Shown: in pieces, positions 1 to 5,026 of the stretch
Layout of the letters: every line of letters starts with the position of its first letter
How positions within the stretch are numbered: the stretch's first letter is position 1
Assembly (NCBI GenBank): GCA_028679935.1
Contig: JAJRAL010000096.1
Span: forward strand, 1 to 5,906
Direction: 5' to 3'
Length of the DNA stretch: 5,906 bases
Source of the DNA: Methanomassiliicoccales archaeon
GTDB taxonomy: Archaea > Thermoplasmatota > Thermoplasmata > Methanomassiliicoccales > UBA472
Notes under the pieces: generated by a model
Told to the model about the DNA's origin: nothing
Seen by the model: the letters and a program-made list of their open reading frames with translations, nothing else
Database searches by the model: none
Position numbers and translations under genes: made by a program

Positions 1-228
1 ATGTGGTGCAAGAAGGGCGAGCTCGAGAAGATCACCGGAAAGGGAATGCCGCCCATGACGGACCTGATCGACAAATACAAGAAGCTCGGGGGAAAGCTGT
101 ACCTCTGCGAGCTCGCGCTTGAGGCCAGGGACATCAAGCGGGAAGACGTCAGGACCGACACCGAGATCATCGGCGCGACCGAGTTCATGACGAAGGCGAG
201 CGACTGCACCGTCACCTTCTCGTTCTGA
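1..228 (+). CDS. DsrE-family sulfur-trafficking protein, 3' part only
   Basis: This is the C-terminal 75 residues of a small protein. The ATG at base 1 is probably internal, because family members are usually about 110-150 residues and the first beta-alpha unit of the fold is missing here. The visible part has the family's pattern: a stretch with two Met-Pro-like positions (GMPPM), a helix, the strand GGKLYLC, then a helix with EARDIKREDV and a strand leading to a glycine-alanine turn (IIGATEF). Cys36 of the visible part, at the end of the strand, sits where DsrE-type proteins carry the cysteine that accepts a persulfide. This family passes sulfur between protein thiols in the cytoplasm, often together with TusA, and a TusA-like gene follows 16 bases downstream. 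The exact subfamily (DsrE, DsrF, DsrH or a DsrE2-like form) cannot be decided without the N-terminus. Confidence 0.75.
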   Translation: MWCKKGELEKITGKGMPPMTDLIDKYKKLGGKLYLCELALEARDIKREDVRTDTEIIGATEFMTKASDCTVTFSF

Positions 229-235
229 CGAAACG

Positions 236-241
236 GGTGAG
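236..241 (+). promoter_or_regulatory. Shine-Dalgarno-like GGTGAG that places the TusA start
   Basis: GGTGAG lies three bases before the ACG at 245. The same hexamer with the same three-base spacing precedes the GTG start of the first hdrA gene (GGTGAG at 946-951, GTG at 955). This parallel is the main reason for placing the TusA start at 245. The hexamer also contains a GTG (237-239), but that GTG is in a different frame from the TusA coding sequence. Confidence 0.5.
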
Positions 242-244
242 CAC

Positions 245-466
245 ACGACCGTCTACACGCTCGACACGCTTGGGAAGAAATGCCCCCAGCCGATACTGGA
301 GGTCGTGATCAAGTCCAGGGAGCTCAAGCCAGGGGACGTACTGGAGGTCCTTTCGGACTGCCACTCATTCCCGCGTGACGTGAAGGCGTGGGCCGAGAAG
401 ACGAAGAGAGTGTTGCTGTTCTGCAATGACGAGGGAGGAAAGTTCCGAGCACAGATCCAGTTCTGA
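245..466 (+). CDS. tusA: TusA/SirA-family sulfur carrier protein, unusual start
   Basis: The 73-residue product has the TusA hallmark: LDTLGKKCPQP near the N-terminus, with the CPxP cysteine at residue 13, followed by a helix, the strand after KPGD (VLEVLSD) and a second helix starting at RDVKAW. TusA proteins are small cytoplasmic carriers that hold sulfur as a persulfide on the CPxP cysteine. They deliver it to tRNA thiolation, molybdenum cofactor synthesis or dissimilatory sulfur pathways. Cys39 and Cys60 are additional cysteines. The frame is open from 191 to 466 but contains no ATG, GTG or TTG before the motif. I place the start at ACG 245 because GGTGAG precedes it at 236-241 and because this gives a normal family length. 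A one-base deletion after the GTG at 237 is the alternative. The preceding DsrE-like gene supports a sulfur-relay role. Confidence 0.8.
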   Translation, partial: TTVYTLDTLGKKCPQPILEVVIKSRELKPGDVLEVLSDCHSFPRDVKAWAEKTKRVLLFCNDEGGKFRAQIQF

Positions 467-535
467 TGAGACCCACCGTCAAGGAAGGCTGGGGCCCAGT
501 GGACTGGGCGACCGCCGCCCCATCGTGAGATACCC
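467..535 (+). promoter_or_regulatory. Leader before mvhD with two competing small hairpins
   Basis: This 69-base stretch is the only sizeable gap in the operon. GCCCAG (494-499) and CTGGGC (504-509) form a six-pair stem with a four-base loop. GGGCG (506-510) and CGCCC (516-520) form a five-pair stem with a five-base loop. The two stems share bases 506-509 and cannot form together. No T-run follows, so neither looks like a standard intrinsic terminator. A weak GTGAG (525-529 region) lies about six bases before the ATG at 536. I see no convincing promoter boxes. An RNA role in setting the relative expression of the upstream and downstream genes is possible but unproven. Confidence 0.3.
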
Positions 536-958
536 ATGGCAATGTATGAACCGAGAATAGTGGGATTCCTCTGCAACTGGTGCTCGTACGCCGGTGCGGA
601 CCAGGCCGGAGCGAGCCGGCTCCGCGTGCCCGCGTCATTCACCCCGATCAGAGTGATGTGCTCCAGCCGGCTCGATCCCGTGCTCGTCCTGACGGCTTTC
701 CTGCGCGGTGCGGACGGGGTGCTCATCGCTGGCTGCCATCCAGGCGACTGCCATTACGACACGGGCAACTTCTACACCAGGAGAAGGCAGGCGCTGCTCA
801 AGGACATCGTCGGCGAGCTGAAGCTCGAAGAGGAACGCCTGCAGCTCCACTGGGTCTCCGCATCCGAAGGCAAACGCTTCGCCGAGGTGGTGAACGAGTT
901 CGACAGGAGACTGAGGGAGCTCGGACCAAGCCCGCTGAGGATGAAGGTGAGCGTGTGA
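536..958 (+). CDS. mvhD: MvhD-family [2Fe-2S] electron-transfer subunit
   Basis: The 140-residue protein matches the delta subunit of methyl-viologen-reducing hydrogenase along its whole length: the opening PRIVGFLCNWCSYAGAD, then RVMCSSRLDP, GCHPGDCHY, a basic helix and the closing SASEGKRFAEVVNEF. The five cysteines expected to bind the [2Fe-2S] cluster are all present: Cys13, Cys16, Cys42, Cys67 and Cys72. In methanogens MvhD passes electrons from the hydrogenase (or from formate dehydrogenase) to HdrA, and in other organisms it accompanies HdrA without a hydrogenase. Two in-frame ATGs exist, at 536 and 542. I chose 536 because a GTGAG sits just upstream of it and nothing suitable precedes 542. 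The stop overlaps the start of the following hdrA gene by four bases, as expected for direct partners. No hydrogenase subunits are visible nearby, so its electron donor here is open. Confidence 0.93.
   Translation: MAMYEPRIVGFLCNWCSYAGADQAGASRLRVPASFTPIRVMCSSRLDPVLVLTAFLRGADGVLIAGCHPGDCHYDTGNFYTRRRQALLKDIVGELKLEEERLQLHWVSASEGKRFAEVVNEFDRRLRELGPSPLRMKVSV
946..951 (+). promoter_or_regulatory. Ribosome binding site fixing the GTG start of the first hdrA
   Basis: AAGGTGAG runs through 944-951 inside the 3' end of mvhD, three bases before the GTG at 955. It supports initiation at that GTG rather than at any ATG further upstream in the same frame, where the reading frame only shadows mvhD. The GxGxxG flavin-binding motif starts ten residues after this GTG, as expected for an HdrA without the N-terminal domain. 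Confidence 0.65.
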
Positions 959-2232
959 GCGGGGGGCCGGAAGTGTTGGTCATCGGGGCGGGCGTGGCGG
1001 GAATGGAGGCGAGCCTCCTCCTCTCCAGGGCCGGCGCCAAGGTGCATCTCGTCGAACGCACCTCCTACACCGGCGGCACGGCCGTCCTGTTCGAACAGGT
1101 CTATCCGGACCTGGAGTGCGCCACCTGCATGCTCTCGCCCCGCCAACAGGACCTGCTCCAGGACGGGAACGTCGAGCTGCTGACGCTTTCCCTCGTGGAG
1201 AAGGTCGTCCCCGAGGGGGACGGTTTCGTGGCCACGGTGCGGAAGAAGGCGAGATACGTCGACCCGGCGGCGTGTATCGGCTGTGGCGCCTGCTACGAAC
1301 CGTGCCCGGTCAGCGCTCCCAACGAGGCCGAGCAGGGGTTGTCCGCGAGAAAGGCGATATTCGTACCGTTCGCCGGGGCCCTCCCCAACGTACCGATGAT
1401 CGACCGGGACCTGTGCCTCCGCTTCCACGGCAAGGAATGCCAGGCCTGCAAGGAGGCTTGCGTCTTCGAAGCGATCAACTTCGACCAGCAGGACGTGAGC
1501 GTCGAGCTGCATGTCGACTCGATCATCGTCGCGACGGGGTCGCAGGTGGTGGATCTGGGGCCTCTCGTCCGCTACGGGCTCGGGAGCGTGCCTGAGGTCT
1601 ATCACGCCCTCCAGTTCGAGCGACTGTTCGCCCAGAACGGTCCGTCCTCCGGCAACATAGTGATGCGCAGCGGCAAGCCGCCGCGCTCGGTTGCGCTCCT
1701 GCACTGCGCCGGGCGCGCCGAGAAGGGCTATTGCTCAGGTGTCTGCTGCATGTACCTCCTCAAGTTCAATCAGTACCTCCGGGCGAAGATGCCCGATGTC
1801 GAGATTCACGAGTTCTACGTCGACATGACGATCCCCGGCCAGGACGCGCAGCGCTTCTACAAGAGAATGATCGCTGGCGGCACCGACCTTATCCGCACGA
1901 ACGATGCGCGCGTCGAGGAACGCGACGGCAGGCCGTGCGTCCTCTTCACCGATACCACAGGCAACGAGAAGGCGTTGGGCGTCGACATGGTCGTTCTCGC
2001 ACCGGCGCTCGAGCCCCGCGGCGACAGTGCAGCGATGGCCGAGGTCCTGGGGCTGTCGGCGGGAATGAAGGGCTATCCGATCGCCGACGACGCGAGCCTA
2101 GAGTCCTCGCGCCCCGGCATCTTCGTCGTCGGGGGAGCCCAGGGGCCAAAGGGGGTCGGCGAGTCGGTGGCCGACGCCCACGCGGCGGTCGCTGAGATCC
2201 TGAGGAGACACCAGGGAGGCGACCGGAAATGA
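955..2232 (+). CDS. hdrA: HdrA-like FAD/iron-sulfur protein, short form with central ferredoxin insert
   Basis: The 425-residue protein is an HdrA relative reduced to its flavin core plus the inserted ferredoxin. The FAD-binding Rossmann motif GAGVAG is at residues 11-16, with an acidic residue ending the second strand (VE, 33-34). A YPDLECATC segment (50-58) resembles the cysteine pair of canonical HdrA. The inserted ferredoxin has Cys107/110/113/117 and Cys154/162/165/169. A further C-x8-C-x3-CC motif (Cys251, 260, 264, 265) matches the four-cysteine site beside the flavin in HdrA. The second Rossmann half ends in VVGGAQGPKG (391-400). The N-terminal HdrA domain and the C-terminal ferredoxin are absent, so it is much shorter than a typical HdrA of about 650 residues and nearer in size to QmoA. 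The GTG start overlaps the mvhD stop, and the ATG of the next hdrA overlaps this gene's stop. It most likely works as a cytoplasmic flavin-based electron-transfer subunit; whether it bifurcates electrons cannot be read from sequence. Confidence 0.92.
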   Translation: MSGGPEVLVIGAGVAGMEASLLLSRAGAKVHLVERTSYTGGTAVLFEQVYPDLECATCMLSPRQQDLLQDGNVELLTLSLVEKVVPEGDGFVATVRKKARYVDPAACIGCGACYEPCPVSAPNEAEQGLSARKAIFVPFAGALPNVPMIDRDLCLRFHGKECQACKEACVFEAINFDQQDVSVELHVDSIIVATGSQVVDLGPLVRYGLGSVPEVYHALQFERLFAQNGPSSGNIVMRSGKPPRSVALLHCAGRAEKGYCSGVCCMYLLKFNQYLRAKMPDVEIHEFYVDMTIPGQDAQRFYKRMIAGGTDLIRTNDARVEERDGRPCVLFTDTTGNEKALGVDMVVLAPALEPRGDSAAMAEVLGLSAGMKGYPIADDASLESSRPGIFVVGGAQGPKGVGESVADAHAAVAEILRRHQGGDRK

Positions 2233-3911
2233 ACAGAATAGGGGTCTTCGTCTGTGCCTGCGGCACCAATGTCTCCGAGAAGGTGGACATTTCCCAGGTC
2301 ATCGCGGCACTGTCCAAGGTCAAGGACGTCGTCGTCGCCGAGCAGTACCGTCTGCTATGCTCCCAGGAAGGAAGGTCCTACCTGGAGGAGCGCATCAAGC
2401 AGGAGAAGCTGACCCACGTGGTCGTGGCGGCCTGCTCCCCGCGCGAGCACCTGCAGACGTTCATGGCCGTCACCGAAAAGGCCGGGCTGAATCCCTACAT
2501 GATGCAGTTGGTGAACATCCGGGAGCAGTGCGCCTGGAACACCGAGAGGCCGGAGGAGGCGACGGAGAAGGCGATCCGGATGATCAAGGGCGCGGTGGGC
2601 CGTGTGCGGTTCCATTCCCCCCTGAAGGCGAGGGAGATGAGCGTCGATCCCGACGTCCTCGTGCTCGGCGGCGGCATCGCCGGGATCGAGGCCTGCCTGA
2701 CGCTGGCCTCTCAGGGAAGGAAGGTCTATCTGGTGGAGCGTGAGCCGCAGCTCGGCGGCGTCATGCGCTTCCTGTCGCGCACCTACCCCGACATGATGGA
2801 CCCGCTTCCTGGGATTCAAGAGAAGATCGATCTCCTAAGAGCAAGCCCGCGCATCGAGATACTGACCGAACACGAGGTCGAGAGGGTCCTTGGATACCTA
2901 GGGCACTTCGAGGTGTCCGTCCATTCGAGGAAGGACGGCGGAACGGCGAGAGTGCTCAACGTAGGTTCGGTAGTGATCGCCACCGGTGCGCAGCTCTTCG
3001 ATCCCAACCGGATGAGGGCTTACGACCGCCGCGGAATGACGGACGTCCTCACGCCGTTGGAGTTCGAGAGCATGTGCCGGAGCGGGAAGATCGAGCTCAA
3101 AGACGGGAAGCGCCCGCGTTCGGTGGCGATAGTCCATTGCGTCGGCCGCGAGGTGAAGGGATACTGCTCCGGCATCTGTTGCATGTACGGGCTGAAGTTC
3201 TCGCGGTACCTGAAGGAGCAGCTTCCCGAGGTCGATGTCACGCACCTCTACTGGGACCTGAACATCCCAGGGAAAGGGCAACAGGAGTTCTTCGAGGAGA
3301 ACCTCAGAAGCGGGATCCACATGGTCCGCGCAGCGGGGGTTCGACTGCAAGCGTCCAAGGAAGGGACGATGGTCAGTTATCTGGAGGAGACCGGCAACGA
3401 GAGGACCTTCCGCCCGGACATGGTCATCCTGCTGACCGCGATGGAGCCGCCCGCGGGCACCGAGACGTTGGCGAAGGCCGTCGCCGCCGATCTCGACGAC
3501 GAGGGCTTCTTCGCCAGACAGAATCCCAGACTCACCCCGACAAGCACCTCGATGAGCGGTGTGTACGCCGTCGGCACCGCCCAGGGGCCGAACGACGCTG
3601 CGGGCTGCGCCGTACAAGCGAGAGCGGCCGCGGGTCAGATACTCGCCTCCTTGGTGCCCGGTCGGAAGATCGAGATCGAGTCCAAGACCTCGAGCATCGC
3701 CGAATCGCTCTGCCAAGGGTGCGGCTCTTGCGTCAAGGTGTGCCCGTTCGGTGCCATCACCATGGACGAACGGCGAAAGGTAGCGATCGTCAACGAGGCA
3801 ATCTGCCGCGGCTGCGGCAACTGCGCCGCCGCCTGCCCATCTGGCGCAGCGGTGGTCAAGCACTTCACCTACGACCAGATCTATCAGGAAATCGAGGAGG
3901 CGATCAGGTGA
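2229..3911 (+). CDS. hdrA: HdrA-like FAD/iron-sulfur protein with N-terminal domain and C-terminal 2[4Fe-4S] ferredoxin, no central insert
   Basis: The 560-residue protein starts with the classical HdrA N-terminal domain (residues 1-130). It includes GVFVCACGTN and cysteines 9, 11, 44, 69 and 101, all at places conserved in HdrA. The FAD Rossmann motif GGGIAG follows at 147-152. Where HdrA normally carries an inserted ferredoxin, this protein runs directly from GHFEVSVHSRKD (225-236) into the VVIATGAQ strand (248-255), so two [4Fe-4S] clusters are missing. The cysteine pair expected after the flavin motif is also missing (YPDMMDPLPG, 186-195). The C-x8-C-x3-CC motif is kept (Cys304, 313, 317, 318). 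A C-terminal dicluster ferredoxin is present (Cys495/498/501/505 and Cys526/529/532/536). AGGGAGG (2213-2219) precedes the ATG, which overlaps the previous stop by four bases. It probably pairs with the shorter HdrA, since each has what the other lacks. Confidence 0.94.
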   Translation: MNRIGVFVCACGTNVSEKVDISQVIAALSKVKDVVVAEQYRLLCSQEGRSYLEERIKQEKLTHVVVAACSPREHLQTFMAVTEKAGLNPYMMQLVNIREQCAWNTERPEEATEKAIRMIKGAVGRVRFHSPLKAREMSVDPDVLVLGGGIAGIEACLTLASQGRKVYLVEREPQLGGVMRFLSRTYPDMMDPLPGIQEKIDLLRASPRIEILTEHEVERVLGYLGHFEVSVHSRKDGGTARVLNVGSVVIATGAQLFDPNRMRAYDRRGMTDVLTPLEFESMCRSGKIELKDGKRPRSVAIVHCVGREVKGYCSGICCMYGLKFSRYLKEQLPEVDVTHLYWDLNIPGKGQQEFFEENLRSGIHMVRAAGVRLQASKEGTMVSYLEETGNERTFRPDMVILLTAMEPPAGTETLAKAVAADLDDEGFFARQNPRLTPTSTSMSGVYAVGTAQGPNDAAGCAVQARAAAGQILASLVPGRKIEIESKTSSIAESLCQGCGSCVKVCPFGAITMDERRKVAIVNEAICRGCGNCAAACPSGAAVVKHFTYDQIYQEIEEAIR

Positions 3912-5026
3912 TCGGGAAGCCTGTGAGGAAGAGCGCGTCGTTCCATTTCAACGGGGACGCCTCATCTACGCTAAGGGAGGTGCTGCGCGAGGGCATGATA
4001 GGCGGCATCTTCGATGCCGTCCTCGTCCCGGTGCCGGTGCCCGGGGGCGACGGCTACGCGCACATCCTCATCAAGGACCGTAGGCTGCTCGAACGCGCCG
4101 TCCCTCTCCCACCGATCATCCCCAAGGCTTCCGGGAAGGCGGTCGTCAGCCTCACCAGGCGAGGCAAGGGCGATCTCAAGGTCGCGATCGTGCTCCGGCC
4201 TTGCGAGATGCGGGGAGCGGTGGAGCTGATCAAGCTCGGACAGATCGAGCCGACGAACCTAACGTTCATCACCATGGACTGTCCCGGCGCGCTTCCGCTT
4301 CAAGACTTCGCAGGGGACCATGAAGGGCAGAAGAGGCGGTTCGCCGAGACGGAATCGTTCGACGACGATCGGCACGTGCGACCGATCTGCCGGATCTGCG
4401 TGAACATGAGCCTGGGCGCTGCGGACCTGCATCTCGGCCTCAAGGCGAGGACCGCCAACGCCGTCCCGCTGATCTCGCAGAGCGAGAAAGGGCAAAGACT
4501 ACTGGATGCGATCGGCTCGACGAGTCGGGAACTGTCTGATTGGGACAGGAAGGTCGATAAGGCCGCTTCCCGTCGGGTCAAGCAACGCGGGGAATGGCAC
4601 GAATCCTTCGCTCCGAAGGTGCAGGGCACCGACAACCTGCTGAACGCGCTCTCGACCTGCATCAACTGCCACAATTGCATGAGGGCCTGCCCGGTGTGCT
4701 ACTGTCGCCTGTGCTACTTCGACTCGGAGCATCTCCGTCACGAGCCCAGCGACTACCTCGCTCAGGCGAGGCGCAAGGGGGGCTTGAGGTTCCCTCCAGA
4801 CATGATGCTCTTCCATCTCGGCAGGATGAACCACATCGGGCTGACCTGCGTATCGTGCGGCATGTGCGAGGATGCCTGCCCCGCCGGAATCCCGATCGCT
4901 CAGATGTTCAGCCTCGTCTCGGAACGGGCGCAGAGGACGTTCGATTATTCACCAGGCCGGGACGCCTCCGATCCATTGCCATTGATGGTCTACCGGGAGC
5001 AGGAACTGGAGGAGGAGAAGGAATGA
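3908..5026 (+). CDS. FrhB/FdhB-like iron-sulfur protein with cysteine-rich C-terminus (first paralog)
   Basis: The 372-residue protein resembles the beta subunits of F420-reducing hydrogenase and formate dehydrogenase. Family marks are VLRPCEMRGAVELIKLGQ (residues 95-112) with Cys99, the DCPG turn (124-127) with Cys125, and the pair CRIC (161-164). The C-terminal third carries a dense motif, C-x2-C-x2-C-x3-C-P-x-C-Y-C-x2-C (Cys251, 254, 257, 261, 264, 266, 269), then a ferredoxin-like CVSCGMCEDACP (Cys314, 317, 320, 324). At least two [4Fe-4S] clusters are expected. Relatives of this type bind FAD and exchange electrons with F420 or NAD(P)H, but the carrier used here cannot be assigned. The GTG start at 3908 has a strong GAGGAGG seven bases upstream and overlaps the hdrA stop by four bases. 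The protein ends in a glutamate-rich tail. It is likely the electron-entry or electron-exit subunit for the HdrA pair. Confidence 0.82.
   Translation: MIGKPVRKSASFHFNGDASSTLREVLREGMIGGIFDAVLVPVPVPGGDGYAHILIKDRRLLERAVPLPPIIPKASGKAVVSLTRRGKGDLKVAIVLRPCEMRGAVELIKLGQIEPTNLTFITMDCPGALPLQDFAGDHEGQKRRFAETESFDDDRHVRPICRICVNMSLGAADLHLGLKARTANAVPLISQSEKGQRLLDAIGSTSRELSDWDRKVDKAASRRVKQRGEWHESFAPKVQGTDNLLNALSTCINCHNCMRACPVCYCRLCYFDSEHLRHEPSDYLAQARRKGGLRFPPDMMLFHLGRMNHIGLTCVSCGMCEDACPAGIPIAQMFSLVSERAQRTFDYSPGRDASDPLPLMVYREQELEEEKE

Noticed and set aside
1..3. ATG at base 1 as the true start of the DsrE-like gene
   Set aside because: The product would be 75 residues and would lack the first part of the DsrE fold; the coincidence with the window edge suggests an internal methionine.
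237..308. Short frame starting at GTG 237 as a separate gene
   Set aside because: It stops at 306-308 after 23 codons with no recognisable motif, while the overlapping frame encodes a clear TusA; the GTG is better explained as part of a ribosome binding site or as evidence of a one-base deletion.
504..520. Intrinsic terminator between tusA and mvhD
   Set aside because: Stems are only five to six pairs and no T-run follows.
580..954. N-terminal extension of the first HdrA from an ATG at 580
   Set aside because: This stretch is mvhD read in another frame, and the peptide is Arg-rich without motifs. The GTG at 955 with GGTGAG upstream starts the protein ten residues before the FAD motif.
772..1704. 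Long open frame on the minus strand across mvhD and the first hdrA (310 codons)
   Set aside because: It lies opposite two genes with clear cysteine motifs, its translation is rich in Arg, Ala and low-complexity stretches and shows no family motif; this is a common shadow in GC-rich coding DNA.
2898..3863. Long open frame on the minus strand across the second hdrA (321 codons)
   Set aside because: It is opposite a confidently assigned HdrA, with no recognisable domain and no convincing ribosome binding site; also a GC-driven shadow.
3074..3907. Extension of the first FrhB-like gene from an ATG at 3074
   Set aside because: The region is the second hdrA read out of frame. The GTG at 3908 has a strong GAGGAGG and a four-base overlap with the previous stop, matching the pattern of the other genes.
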